From Lactiplantibacillus pentosus (GTDB lineage Bacteria; Bacillota; Bacilli; Lactobacillales; Lactobacillaceae), in the NCBI RefSeq assembly GCF_003641185.1, contig NZ_CP032757.1:3100001-3164000 (forward strand): DNA of 64,000 nucleotides, given 5' to 3'. Of the stretch, positions 26,072-34,923 are shown in pieces. Position 1 is the first letter of the stretch; each line of letters starts with the position of its first letter. A model generated the notes under the pieces. The model was not told the DNA's origin and searched no databases. It saw nothing but the letters and a program-made list of their open reading frames with translations. The translations under genes and the position numbers were made by a program.

Positions 26072-26221
26072 GACCGGTAGCATCCGGCGGTGATGAGAAT
26101 TTTGACCCGGTGGCGATTACTGCCATTGGCCGATGCCAAAAAGCCATTTCCGCGGCCACTGTATTTTTTGCGATCGCTACAAAAACTTTACCCAGTCGGC
26201 GTGCAAACTGCCAAAAATAGG

Positions 26222-26260
26222 AGGACGAGCAACCAAAAATTGATTGCTCGTCCTATTTTT
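26222..26260. terminator. Bidirectional terminator
   Basis: AGGACGAGCAA / TTGCTCGTCCT stem with A-rich 5' and T-rich 3' sides, between the Ldh2 gene and the NTF2-like gene on the other strand. The 150 bp before it (26072-26221) holds no gene I can support. Confidence 0.75.
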
Positions 26261-26282
26261 AACCAACCAGCCGCGCTCAAGC

Positions 26283-26654
26283 CTAATACGTACTAGCCAC
26301 TTGGTCTGTAATCAGCCACTTGCCGGCTTGTTTTTTATAGAAGACCTGCATTTGCAACGACCACGTATTGGCACCGCCACCCCAGATTTTAGCTTGAACC
26401 CGGTTCTGGCCGATTAAGCTAGCCTGATTACCGTTAATTTGGATAGCCTTGATCGCATCTTCTTTAGAAGAAAGGTACTGCATCTCATCATTCTGAATTT
26501 GGTCGATCCATTCAAACTTAGGCTGAACGTAGCCCGTCATGTGGGTCAAATGCATGTCATCTGCCAAAATTTCATTTAATTTATTGAGATTTTTATTGAC
26601 CATCGCTTTATTTTCATCCCGATATAATTGTACGATTGCTTCTTCGTCTGTCAT
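26283..26654 (-). CDS. NTF2-like (SnoaL/DUF4440-type) protein
   Basis: 123 aa from the ATG at 26654. Pattern of an NTF2 fold: helix DEEAIVQLYRDENKAMVNKN, then LNEILADDMHLTHMTGYV, and C-terminal strands WSLQMQVFYKKQAGKWLITD. Such proteins form a cone-shaped pocket used as enzyme or binding site; function unknown here. It follows the LysR gene on the same strand but has its own promoter with a site shared with the redox-island operons, so it likely belongs to the same regulon. Confidence 0.75.
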   Translation of the reverse strand: MTDEEAIVQLYRDENKAMVNKNLNKLNEILADDMHLTHMTGYVQPKFEWIDQIQNDEMQYLSSKEDAIKAIQINGNQASLIGQNRVQAKIWGGGANTWSLQMQVFYKKQAGKWLITDQVASTY

Positions 26655-26688
26655 ATCTTCCACATCCCTTGTCTTATTTACAGGGAAA

Positions 26689-26753
26689 ATGATAACGAAA
26701 TTTCCAGCTTAAAGCTATTTCACTTTGACGGGCGTTCGATAAGTTTAGCTTAT
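26689..26753 (-). promoter_or_regulatory. Promoter of the NTF2-like gene with LysR-type site
   Basis: ATAAGTTTAGCTTAT (26739-26753) is an ATAAG-N5-CTTAT palindrome with T-N11-A form, overlapping the lysR stop codon. TATCAT at 26689-26694 would be the -10, placing the palindrome centre near -64, the usual LysR recognition position. The -35 is poor, as expected for an activated promoter. Confidence 0.6.
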
Positions 26754-27628
26754 GCAAAATTCTGTTTCAATAATTCCGCGAATGTCTCGATATAATATCC
26801 TGAATTATCCGCTTGCCAATAAGCATAGTAGTTTTGAACCAGGTTACGATTACCCTTGAACAAGGGCAGCATCTTGACAATCTCTTGGTCTAATTGTGAT
26901 TGCATCCGCTGATTAATAATCAAATACCCTTGATTAGACGCAATCAGCATCTGGGCTTCATCATAATTCTGAGCACGGACAAACTCGCTTCTAACGCCCA
27001 AAACATCTCGATAGTATGCTTCTTCCGCCGCTTGTTGGGTGCCATCAATAATCAGTATACAAGGAAGATCAACTAAATCAGCAATTTCAATTTTGTCAGT
27101 ATCTACTGGTAACGAATGATTGACAGCAACCATAAAGTCACTCGCCGTCAAGAATTCATTCTGGTACTCATTAGATAACGCGCGTCGCTGATCCGACAAA
27201 TCCAAATCAATCTGGCCTGTTCGTAATAATTCATAGAGATCTTCATGGGTACCACTACTAATTTTGATCTTAACCTTAGGGAATTCCTGTGTGAACTCAG
27301 ACACCGTCTGCAAGAATTCGGTAGTCCCAAAACTTCTGAGATAACCCACTCGTAATTCAGCTTCATCATTCTTTTCGATTTTAATCGTGTTCTCAACGAG
27401 TTGATCGACATCGGCTAAAATATCCTGGCTGTGGATATAAAAATATTGCCCCGCTTCAGTGACTTCAAAGCTGCGCCCCTTCCGCTTTATGAGGGTGATG
27501 CCCAAGCGATTTTCAAGTTCCTTCATCTGTTGCGAAATGGCTGATTGTGAAATATGGCAGTCCACCGCCGCTTGTGTAAAACTATGATTCTTGACGATTG
27601 CGATGAAATACTGCATTTGTTGAAACAT
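26750..27628 (-). CDS. LysR-family transcriptional regulator of the redox island
   Basis: 292 aa from the ATG at 27628, six bases after GAGGTG; an upstream in-frame start lacks a site. N-terminal helix-turn-helix FFIAIVKNHSFTQAAVDCHI-like (YFIAIVKNHSFTQAAVDCHI), SQSAISQQMKELENRLGITL and effector domain from residue 90. Located directly downstream of the CMD-SDR-NmrA operon, with a terminator between. It is flanked by operons that share the ATAAG-N5-CTTAT motif and is the best candidate for their regulator. Signal unknown; electrophile or quinone stress would fit the target genes. Confidence 0.87.
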   Translation of the reverse strand: MFQQMQYFIAIVKNHSFTQAAVDCHISQSAISQQMKELENRLGITLIKRKGRSFEVTEAGQYFYIHSQDILADVDQLVENTIKIEKNDEAELRVGYLRSFGTTEFLQTVSEFTQEFPKVKIKISSGTHEDLYELLRTGQIDLDLSDQRRALSNEYQNEFLTASDFMVAVNHSLPVDTDKIEIADLVDLPCILIIDGTQQAAEEAYYRDVLGVRSEFVRAQNYDEAQMLIASNQGYLIINQRMQSQLDQEIVKMLPLFKGNRNLVQNYYAYWQADNSGYYIETFAELLKQNFA

Positions 27629-27680
27629 TGACGACACCTCAACTTTTATGACGTTTACTATTAAATTTATTATGCCACAG

Positions 27681-27710
27681 AAAAAGGCCACTAGCTGAAC
27701 TAATGACCTT
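27681..27710 (-). terminator. Terminator after the NmrA-like gene
   Basis: AAGGTCATTAG / CTAGTGGCCTT stem with T run on the minus strand, between the CMD-SDR-NmrA operon and lysR. Confidence 0.75.
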
Positions 27711-27717
27711 ATCATGC

Positions 27718-28314
27718 TTATTTTGAATTTAAACCAACGCTATCATGTGAATAGTAGTTGTCATCCGCAACGGCATTCTTCACAAAATCAGCGATTGAAC
27801 CGATAGAGACGTCATGGCCGCCAAAGGGTTCACCCTTCTTCGTGATTTCATAATCAACTGGACCACCGGTGAACCAACCTGGACGAATCACCGTATAATT
27901 CAAGTCGGAACCTTCAACGATATCGGCCGCCTCCCGGTAAGACTTCAGCATTGAATTATGACTCAGATTGCCACTCGCACCAATCGAAGCCGGGATTTCA
28001 TCATAAATGCCCATGGAAGTAATAAATAATAACCGCGCAACATCGTTTCGGTCCATTGCGGCCACAATCTTGTTTGCAAATCGACCTAAGGCGCCGCTTA
28101 AGGCAACAAAAACAACGTCTTGTCCGGCAATGGCCTGGTCCAAATCGCGATCGTTGGTCACATCGCCAGCAATCACCGTTTCACGTTCACCGGCCTTTAA
28201 CCGACTAGCACTTCTTGCAAATAACGTTAACTGATTATCAGTTTCGTTTAACAAAGTTTCTCGCACTGCACTGCCAATCGTACCGGTTGCACCAATAATT
28301 AAAACTTTTTTCAT
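27718..28314 (-). CDS. NAD(P)-binding NmrA/atypical SDR protein
   Basis: 198 aa from the ATG at 28314 with GAGGAG upstream. Rossmann motif LIIGATGTIGSAVRETLL at the N-terminus (GxxGxxG), then VIAGDVTND and the LFITSMGIYDE segment; no YxxxK catalytic pair. Related to quinone-oxidoreductase-like or NmrA-type NAD(P)H sensors. Third gene of the operon, 30 bp after the SDR. A relative lies at 33549-34196 in the other operon of the island. Confidence 0.85.
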   Translation of the reverse strand: MKKVLIIGATGTIGSAVRETLLNETDNQLTLFARSASRLKAGERETVIAGDVTNDRDLDQAIAGQDVVFVALSGALGRFANKIVAAMDRNDVARLLFITSMGIYDEIPASIGASGNLSHNSMLKSYREAADIVEGSDLNYTVIRPGWFTGGPVDYEITKKGEPFGGHDVSIGSIADFVKNAVADDNYYSHDSVGLNSK

Positions 28315-28344
28315 GATTTTTCTCCTCATTTCTACTGCTTTAAC

Positions 28345-29184
28345 TTATTCGCCAGCTGGAAAATCAGTTGACGCTGCCAGTTCCTTTTCAGTTTGATATT
28401 CCGCCAACCGCTTTTCAATAGTGGCAATCGTGCTTGCCAACGCTTGTGATCCTAAGACCATATGCAACGGCGTGTCAGGTTGATCAACACTTTCGATAAT
28501 GCGAGCAGCCATTCGAGCTGGATCGCCGGGTGCCAAGCCATTTGCTGGGTCAAGCATCTTCATGAAAGCGTGCGCTGGATTTTCATCATATTCCTTCATC
28601 AAATTGGCAACATGCGCACTACCGTACCGGAATTCAGTCCGAGCGCCACCGGGTTCAACGATCGTCATGCCAATGTTAAATGGTTCGACCTCTTGCGCCA
28701 CGGATTCACAGAAGCCTTCAATACCAAACTTTGCGGCGTGATACATCGAATTACCCGCAAAGGCAACCTGACCACCATAGGATGAAATCTGGATGATTTG
28801 GCCATGTTGTTGCTTGCGCATAAATGGCAAGACTGAGCGAATCATTTGAATCGAACCCGTTAAGTCGGTCGCCAAAATTTTATCAACATCTGCGTCACTC
28901 AACTCTTCAGCCGCACCGAAGAGCCCGTAACCCGCGTTATTAACTAAAACATCGATTGAATGTTCAGTCGCAACTCGGTTGACCAATTCATGAATCGCCG
29001 GGACATCCATGACATCTAGGATTTCACAAATAAAAGTATCCGGATACTGATCAATTAAATCTTGAACTTTAGCCGTATTTCGAACCGTCCCAATCACGGT
29101 ATTGCCCGCTGCCAATAACTGCGCCGTCATTGCCCGACCAAAACCGCTGCTAACACCCGTAATCAACCATGTTTTTTTCGTCAT
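28345..29184 (-). CDS. Classical short-chain dehydrogenase/reductase
   Basis: 279 aa. TGVSSGFG cofactor motif (residues about 9-16), LVNNAGYG, catalytic Ser in QISSYGG and YHAAK (Tyr-x3-Lys). The C-terminal part (EPGGARTEF, then PDTPLHMVLGSQALA) matches the family of oxidoreductases of ~280 aa acting on carbonyl compounds. Start with GGAG upstream; second gene of the operon, 20 bp after the CMD gene. Substrate unknown. Confidence 0.9.
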   Translation of the reverse strand: MTKKTWLITGVSSGFGRAMTAQLLAAGNTVIGTVRNTAKVQDLIDQYPDTFICEILDVMDVPAIHELVNRVATEHSIDVLVNNAGYGLFGAAEELSDADVDKILATDLTGSIQMIRSVLPFMRKQQHGQIIQISSYGGQVAFAGNSMYHAAKFGIEGFCESVAQEVEPFNIGMTIVEPGGARTEFRYGSAHVANLMKEYDENPAHAFMKMLDPANGLAPGDPARMAARIIESVDQPDTPLHMVLGSQALASTIATIEKRLAEYQTEKELAASTDFPAGE

Positions 29185-29204
29185 AATTATATTTCTCCTT
29201 GTCC

Positions 29205-29963
29205 TTAGTTATTTTCTGGAATAATTTCGTTTAATAAATTCAACGCCGTTAACGTTCTTGGGTAGCCAATGAATGGCAATAATACCGTAATGGCGGACAA
29301 TAGCGTGTCCTTATCATTACCCACCGTCACGTTATTGCGAATGTGTCCCTTAACTTGTGGGTCCGCACCGCCCAGCGAAATCAGCATTGCAAAAGTAATC
29401 AGTTCCCGCGTCTTGGCATCCAGACCTTTGCGAGTATAATAATCGCCGAAACAATTGTCAGCCAAGAACGTTGCAAAGTGCTTTTCGTTTTCCGGTAAAT
29501 TCTCCTGCATCTTATCAACGGCGTCACCGGCGAGCTGCCGAACGGTTTCCAATCCCTTTTCATACCGAGTTGCTGGTGTGGTCGTTGATTGCCCTTCAAT
29601 CGGGAGTGAAATATGCCGTTCTGTAAAGACAGCGTTGGTGGCATGTAAGAAGTCAAAGACCTTTCCGAGGCCAACATATGCGGTGGCTTGATAAACGATT
29701 TCTTTAACTTCGACCGGTGTCACACCAACGTTCAGCGCACCATTGAGCATCGCCTGATATTCGTTAACGGATTGCATCGCAATCAACGCCGCCAAAGTAA
29801 TTTTCATCCGCAACTTCAAGTCCAAGTTTTGATGTTGCAGGACTTCGTCAAAGTTAAAATTGTCGAAAATTTCAATGAATTCCGGGTCCGTGACTTTTAA
29901 CGTCGACTTCAGATCTGGAAACAATTCTTTGTGATTTGCTTGTGCAGTTTTACTAATTGCCAT
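29205..29963 (-). CDS. Two-domain carboxymuconolactone decarboxylase family protein
   Basis: 252 aa with duplicated CMD modules, about residues 30-115 (LRMKITLAALIAMQSVNEYQ, then GVTPVEVKEIVYQATAYVGL) and 150-245 (LDAKTRELITFAMLISLGGA, then LLPFIGYPRTLTAL). No CxxC, so an AhpD-type peroxidase is unlikely; an aromatic ring-opening or lactone role is possible but unproven. First gene of the operon, start with AAGGAAGG upstream, under the repeated promoter block. Confidence 0.87.
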   Translation of the reverse strand: MAISKTAQANHKELFPDLKSTLKVTDPEFIEIFDNFNFDEVLQHQNLDLKLRMKITLAALIAMQSVNEYQAMLNGALNVGVTPVEVKEIVYQATAYVGLGKVFDFLHATNAVFTERHISLPIEGQSTTTPATRYEKGLETVRQLAGDAVDKMQENLPENEKHFATFLADNCFGDYYTRKGLDAKTRELITFAMLISLGGADPQVKGHIRNNVTVGNDKDTLLSAITVLLPFIGYPRTLTALNLLNEIIPENN

Positions 29964-30001
29964 TACTGGATACCTTCCTTTATCATGTTGCTGCTAACTC
30001 A

Positions 30002-30242
30002 TTTACAAGTACTATCTTACAAACAAAATGACAATCGACCAATTCCGATAACACATCTCATCGATAAGTTTTACTTATCAATCATAAGGCATGTGTGTGG
30101 CCAGCAGGTTAAGCTCATCGTTGATAGACCTGGCGACGCGATTGTTGCTGATTTTCAGGCATATTAAAAGCCTTACCGAGTCGTCTTTAAACGGCTCGGT
30201 AAGGCTTTTAAGTATCATGTCTGTTCCAGTAACTCAGTGATA
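30002..30242 (-). repeat. Promoter/terminator block R1, near copy of 37779-38028
   Basis: Contains, read along the minus strand, a 30-nt conserved tract bounded by TATCA and TGATA (30213-30242), a terminator (AAAAGCCTTACCGAG / CTCGGTAAGGCTTTT, 30166-30209), a 44-bp tract identical to 37900-37943 (30115-30158), the LysR-type palindrome and a promoter. The same order is found in R2. Confidence 0.88.
30014..30078 (-). promoter_or_regulatory. Promoter and LysR-type operator of the CMD-SDR-NmrA operon
   Basis: TTGGTC (30037-30042), 17-bp spacer, TAAGAT (30014-30019) on the minus strand; palindrome ATAAGTTTTACTTAT at 30064-30078 is centred about -64. TTGTAA occurs twice with 8-nt spacing over the -10 region. 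All elements recur at the same distances at 37791-37855. Confidence 0.68.
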
Positions 30243-30404
30243 CTAGTGAATGATACGCGTTGTGCTAGCTATTCTTTAGCATTAGAGCTGATTAAATCAT
30301 GCCAATTTCTAGGTTCAAAAGCTACCAGCTGAAACCCGCTGGAAAAGGTGCGAATTAGCGTAAACGTGCAGTGGTATCATCGTCCCACGCCGGCTTTCCA
30401 ACTG

Positions 30405-30569
30405 GTCGGACTGCTGGACAATGCTCAAGGGCGAAATTCTTCTTGTCCGGGCGGGTTTCCCGGGCTAGAAGAAGACTCGTATTTGAAATTGCGCAGTGGT
30501 CTTCTGCGTGAGTTCAAATCGATGTCCGCCCTGTTCCAGCGTTGTCAGCCAGCCCCGGAGGTCGGACTA
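30405..30569 (+). repeat. Structured repeat element, copy 1 (possible ncRNA)
   Basis: GC-rich unit that folds into a three-way structure: closing stem ACAATGCT...AGGGCG (30418-30433) with CGCCCT...AGCGTTGT (30528-30546); hairpin TTCTTCTTGTCCGGG / CCCGGGCTAGAAGAA (30438-30474); hairpin ATTTGAAATTGCGCAG / CTGCGTGAGTTCAAAT (30481-30519). A second copy lies inverted at 60699-60866. The region 30243-30404 on its left and 30570-30706 on its right has no recognisable gene. Confidence 0.75.
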
Positions 30570-30706
30570 AGGCGCGCAACCGGCTGACGAACAGTAAGCG
30601 AACTAATTGGCACGTTTTAATCACGATTCATGCAAAATTAACTAGCGCAATGCGCCAACAGTCCTATTTCTGCTCCAAAAGATTCTGTACGACCAGAACA
30701 ATGCCT

Positions 30707-31753
30707 TTATTTCAAAGTTGCCATATCAATGACATACCGGTAATGGACCTTACTATCAAGAATGTTCTGATACGCGTCAGCGACATCATCAATCCCAATC
30801 ATTTCAATTTGGGGTTTAATATGATTTTTAGCTGCAAAATCAAGCATTTCTTGGGTTAACGCAATTCCACCAACGTTGGATGCCGTAATATTGGCCTGGT
30901 TACCAAACATCGAGAACAAATTGAAATGGATCTCATCACTTGGAATGCCGACGTAACAAAGCGTCCCATTAAATTTCAATAATGGTAAATAGTCACCAAT
31001 ATTCAGATCAACGGCGACCGTATTCAAAATAAAATCATACTGTCCTGCCAACGGCGCAAAGTCCGCTGGATCACGTAAGATTTCGTAACTTGTCGCACCG
31101 AATTGTTGTGCTTCTTCTCTTTTACTTTCAGAATGCCCAAGCACGGTAACATCGGCGCCCATTTTGGCTGCAAATTGAACGGCAATATGTCCTAATCCGC
31201 CTAAGCCAATAACGGCAACTTTGCTACCAGCCCCAATTTGGTACTGTTTCATCGGATTATAAGTCGTGATACCCGCACACAATAATGGCGCAGCGTCGGC
31301 CAATGACAGTTCGTCAGGAATATGCAAGACAAAGTGATCCTTTACAACGATTGCTTGTGAATAACCGCCTTGCGTAATGGTCCCATCATCGTCTTCTGAA
31401 TCAAATACAATGACCGTCCCTTTTTCACAGAACTGTTCACGGCCGGCTCGACATGCCGCACACTTACCACAGGAATTTACAAAGCAACCCACGCCAACGC
31501 GATCACCTGGCTTGAAGTCCTTAACGTCACTACCTACAGCAGTCACGATACCTGAAATCTCATGGCCAGGTACCATTGGAAAATGGGCGCCCTGCCATTG
31601 AACCATGCTCACATCACTGTGACAGATGCCACAATATTTAATCTCAATTGCGACATCATCTTGACGAAGATCACGTCGCTGAATGATAGTCTGCTCAAAA
31701 GCCGAAAAGTCTCCCTTTGTTCTGGCTTGTAATGCTTTAACTGGTTGTGTCAT
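30707..31753 (-). CDS. Zinc-dependent NAD(P)(H) alcohol dehydrogenase (YahK/CAD type)
   Basis: 348 aa. Catalytic zinc ligands in CGICHSD and GHE, structural zinc in CGKCAACRAGREQFC, and NAD(P) motif GLGGLGHIAVQFAAKMGA (about residues 178-195). This group reduces aldehydes, including cinnamaldehyde-type compounds, to alcohols in the cytoplasm. Start with AAAGGA upstream. Last gene on the minus-strand series of the redox island, 63 bp after the antiporter gene. Confidence 0.92.
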   Translation of the reverse strand: MTQPVKALQARTKGDFSAFEQTIIQRRDLRQDDVAIEIKYCGICHSDVSMVQWQGAHFPMVPGHEISGIVTAVGSDVKDFKPGDRVGVGCFVNSCGKCAACRAGREQFCEKGTVIVFDSEDDDGTITQGGYSQAIVVKDHFVLHIPDELSLADAAPLLCAGITTYNPMKQYQIGAGSKVAVIGLGGLGHIAVQFAAKMGADVTVLGHSESKREEAQQFGATSYEILRDPADFAPLAGQYDFILNTVAVDLNIGDYLPLLKFNGTLCYVGIPSDEIHFNLFSMFGNQANITASNVGGIALTQEMLDFAAKNHIKPQIEMIGIDDVADAYQNILDSKVHYRYVIDMATLK

Positions 31754-31816
31754 ATTTAATATCCTTTCTTTTAGAAAAAATTCAATTCTAATCTAGAGAT
31801 TTAGCGCGACTGATTA

Positions 31817-33400
31817 TTAGATTAGCCGACTTTTTGGATCTAATACCAAAGACTCTGCCAAGAGTACTTCACTGTATAAATCATAAATTTCATCACTCGG
31901 AATTTGGTGCGTCAATGCTAATGAGTGTAAATAACGGCGCTCTTCATTGAAAGCATGCATGAGGGCTCGTCGTTGGTCCACACTTTGTAAAACGTTGATT
32001 TTTTCTTGATGCTGACTCACACCGTGCCACTGTTTAAAAAACGACCGTAACGTGTTACTTCGAATCTGATCTTGTAAGTCGTACATCACCAGCGCCCGTA
32101 CAGCCGGATCCAAGTCCATCTTCTTTACGCGCTCAATTCCGGACTTGACCATTTCATCCCGAATCTCACGTTGTCTACTTGGTCGGTTGCGCGCGTCAAA
32201 ATCTACCGGTAACTTCAGATTGAACACGACTGTGGCGGTGACCATGCTTAAAATAATGACAACGACTTCAACTAAAATAACCTGATTATACAGATTAGTT
32301 GCTAGCGTCCCACGTAATGAAAAAGTCATGGCTAAAGTCACCGTAGCGTGAACACCACCTAAAGAAAATAGGCCAGCTGATCGCCAAGAATGGTCACCAA
32401 CTTTGTATTTTGCGTAAAGCAATCGACAAACTAATAATCCAAGATACACGGTTACGCCGATCATCAGCCACTGCCAATTATTGTTATGAATAAAATATTG
32501 GCTCGTAAAAATGCGTTCAAGATTTAGGCCCAGAATGACAAAGACCATGCCGTTCAAGATGCTAGTCAAAAAGTTGACCAAATTCAATCCCAAATGCATT
32601 TGGCGCGGTGACGAGAACCGACTGCGATTAGCCTCACTATTATTAACTAATCCCGCAATGACGACCGCAATAATCCCTGAAACACCAATTGCTTCCGCCA
32701 AAATATAAATGATGATGGGGGTGAGCAAATAGACTAAATTTTGTGCGTAAATTGCGTTGATGCTCGTCCGTAATAGCCATTGGCGAATCACCATAAACAG
32801 TAACGCAATCATAAAGCCAATTAACGCCCCGCCACCTGCAGCGTACAATAGGGTGCCCGCATTTTGCAGAAAATTAAAGTGTCCAGTTTGCCACCAGATG
32901 ATGCCCGCCTGTAATAAAACTAACCCAGTCGCATCATTAAACAGTGATTCTAGTGTTAACTGTTCGTGGCTGCTTCGTGGAAATGCTCGTCCGCCAATAA
33001 CTGATTCTAGTGCAGTTGCGTCGGTAGGCGTACTGATTGCGACCATGATCAACGCTAAGGGGAATGTCATGTTGAACAAGTTTGGTAAAATCATTGTGAT
33101 GACGACCGCTGAAATAATCGCCAGGATACCCGCGGTCCCGATAATTTGCTTCAACCGTTGCTGTACTTGAAGAATTTGGGTGCGTTGTCCTTCAAAGAAA
33201 AGTAGTGGTGCCAAGATAACGATCATAAAAAACTCATTATCAAATTCAGGGATATACCGGCTAGTCATGGGCCAAGCAGCCAGTATGATACCAAACAGTA
33301 AATTAAAATACGTACTAGAAATTCGTGGTAATAGTCGCGCAATCAATTCACTAACTGCAACTGCGACTAACACAACAAACAACGCGATAAACATTGACAT
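31817..33400 (-). CDS. CPA1-family Na+/H+ antiporter, second copy
   Basis: 527 aa from the ATG at 33400, eight bases after AGGTGG. About 12 helices with ISTPTDATALESV and LFNDATGLVLL motifs and a 120-residue cytoplasmic tail. Paralogue of 1259-2857. It sits between the alcohol dehydrogenase and the NmrA-like gene; the imperfect sequence ATAAGTTTGATTTCA at 33487-33501, 87 bp upstream, resembles the left half of the LysR-type site. Ion exchange may offset proton load or electrophile stress, as in glutathione-gated K+ efflux, but that is conjecture. Confidence 0.9.
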   Translation of the reverse strand: MSMFIALFVVLVAVAVSELIARLLPRISSTYFNLLFGIILAAWPMTSRYIPEFDNEFFMIVILAPLLFFEGQRTQILQVQQRLKQIIGTAGILAIISAVVITMILPNLFNMTFPLALIMVAISTPTDATALESVIGGRAFPRSSHEQLTLESLFNDATGLVLLQAGIIWWQTGHFNFLQNAGTLLYAAGGGALIGFMIALLFMVIRQWLLRTSINAIYAQNLVYLLTPIIIYILAEAIGVSGIIAVVIAGLVNNSEANRSRFSSPRQMHLGLNLVNFLTSILNGMVFVILGLNLERIFTSQYFIHNNNWQWLMIGVTVYLGLLVCRLLYAKYKVGDHSWRSAGLFSLGGVHATVTLAMTFSLRGTLATNLYNQVILVEVVVIILSMVTATVVFNLKLPVDFDARNRPSRQREIRDEMVKSGIERVKKMDLDPAVRALVMYDLQDQIRSNTLRSFFKQWHGVSQHQEKINVLQSVDQRRALMHAFNEERRYLHSLALTHQIPSDEIYDLYSEVLLAESLVLDPKSRLI

Positions 33401-33548
33401 AACTCTAACCACCTAATCTAATTGTTCAAGCGAACTTTGATCTGATCGTGCATACTGTCAATCAAATTCACATGATTAAAATGGCGATAAGTTTGATTTC
33501 AATTCAGTACGCGGTATTTTACTTGTTTTAGGGCCAGCTTGTCGCAGC

Positions 33549-34196
33549 CTAGTAGACTGGTCGAGTTTCTCCCTGAGTGTCAGCGTCTGCGATACCAACG
33601 CTATCATTACTGAGATAAGCTGGATCAGAAATGATTTTCACAATGACCTCTGCCATGCTTTGCCGTGAGCCAGATACACCAATGTAGGTCTCGTTGCGGT
33701 GTGTCAGTTGATATTTGATCTCATGACGGTCATTTAACCATGGAAATCGTAACGTTGTATACGTGATACCAGACTGTGCTAATAATTTATCCGCATTAAT
33801 TGCAGCTGCAAGGCCATCCTTGACCATTTGGTAATTCCAACGGCCAAATTCACCAGGAACTTCATTGTATAAGCCGAGTAAACTTGACTCAATAATACGA
33901 TTGACACCCTGATTTTTGGCGGCCTTAATGACATTGTTTGTAATACGGTTATTTGCCGTATGATCCACCATGGCAATGTACACGATGTCTTGCCCTGCCA
34001 TCGCGCGCTTAACCGCATCAAAATCCAAGATATCGCCATCAACTAGCGTCACACGGGGATTAGTAGCCAAGTCGTTCAATCGCTGACTATTTCGTAAAAA
34101 TAAAGTCAGCTGAACATCTGACTGTTCATTTAAAACACGCTTTTCTACGATTTTGGCAATTTGCCCATTTGCGCCTAAAATTAAAACTTTTTTCAT
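33549..34196 (-). CDS. NAD(P)-binding NmrA-like protein
   Basis: 215 aa from the ATG at 34196 with AAGGAAGG upstream. GxxGxxA-type motif LILGANGQIAKIVEKRVL, VTLVDGDILDFDAV and late segment TYTTLRFPWLNDRHE. Similar in size and layout to 27718-28314 but clearly diverged. It lies 23 bp after the flavodoxin gene, so cotranscribed. Likely an NAD(P)H-binding reductase or redox sensor. Confidence 0.83.
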   Translation of the reverse strand: MKKVLILGANGQIAKIVEKRVLNEQSDVQLTLFLRNSQRLNDLATNPRVTLVDGDILDFDAVKRAMAGQDIVYIAMVDHTANNRITNNVIKAAKNQGVNRIIESSLLGLYNEVPGEFGRWNYQMVKDGLAAAINADKLLAQSGITYTTLRFPWLNDRHEIKYQLTHRNETYIGVSGSRQSMAEVIVKIISDPAYLSNDSVGIADADTQGETRPVY

Positions 34197-34219
34197 TATT
34201 TGACCTTCCTTCCATGTGC

Positions 34220-34879
34220 TTAATATCCGAGACGATTCAACCATTTTTCAATTTTTGCATGGGAATACTTAACGTCACTACCCTGAATTGAAAGCCCCTT
34301 TTTAAACGTCGCTTGTGGATACTGTTTTCGCAGCATCGTTAGTGAATCCGACCAGCCTGAACCCGCGTTAGTTGAGAATGGGATGATTATTTTACCGTTC
34401 AATTGTGCGGAGGCCATAAAGGTATGCAAAATCATTGGTAAATGGGCATCCCAAATTGGATAACCTAGAAAAATGGTGTCATATTTTTTAAAATTAGGTA
34501 ACTTATTTTTAATTTTCGGACGTGCATTTTCATTCTGTTCCCTAGTCGCCCGCTTCACGGTTGCTTGGTAATTATACGGATAGGCTTGTTTTGGAACAAT
34601 CCGATATTGTTTCGCACCAGTTTGCTGCGTGATAAGATTGGCAATTTGGTTCGTATCGCCAACCTTTAAATCGCGATTCGGATAATTTTGACCCGCACGG
34701 GAAAAGAACACAACAATTGTTCGGTTTGCTTGACTTGTCTGTTTCCGAGGATGCTGCGCTACTTTGTTCACACGATCCGTTTGATTGTGATCATTTTGAA
34801 GTTGATAAACGCGGACCCCGATAAAAATTAACGCTGCTAAAACAATCAAACCGGCAATGACACTTTTCTTATTTTTCAA
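34220..34879 (-). CDS. Membrane-anchored flavodoxin-like protein
   Basis: 219 aa from a TTG at 34879, nine bases after AAGGGG. One N-terminal helix (SVIAGLIVLAALIFIGVRV) then a flavodoxin domain: VVFFSRAGQNY phosphate loop, DTIFLGYPIWDAHLPMILHT and IIPFSTNAGSGWSDS. Flavodoxin_4-type proteins bind FMN and pass electrons. Anchor suggests action at the membrane face; whether the domain is outside as the positive-inside rule hints is open. Operon member between the cupin and NmrA-like genes. Confidence 0.83.
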   Translation of the reverse strand: MKNKKSVIAGLIVLAALIFIGVRVYQLQNDHNQTDRVNKVAQHPRKQTSQANRTIVVFFSRAGQNYPNRDLKVGDTNQIANLITQQTGAKQYRIVPKQAYPYNYQATVKRATREQNENARPKIKNKLPNFKKYDTIFLGYPIWDAHLPMILHTFMASAQLNGKIIIPFSTNAGSGWSDSLTMLRKQYPQATFKKGLSIQGSDVKYSHAKIEKWLNRLGY

Positions 34880-34923
34880 TCCAACCTGCCCCTTCACCTA
34901 AAAATCATCCGCATGGCTGTGGC

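Noticed and set aside
26090..26296. 68-codon plus-strand frame before the NTF2-like gene
   Set aside because: It runs through the bidirectional terminator at 26222-26260 and lacks a ribosome site.
30348..30587. 79-codon frame over the structured repeat, also conserved in copy 2 (60638-60931)
   Set aside because: Both frames lack a convincing ribosome site and have unrelated N- and C-termini. The shared part equals the folded element, and substitutions fall in loops. I favour a structural repeat but a small protein is not fully excluded.
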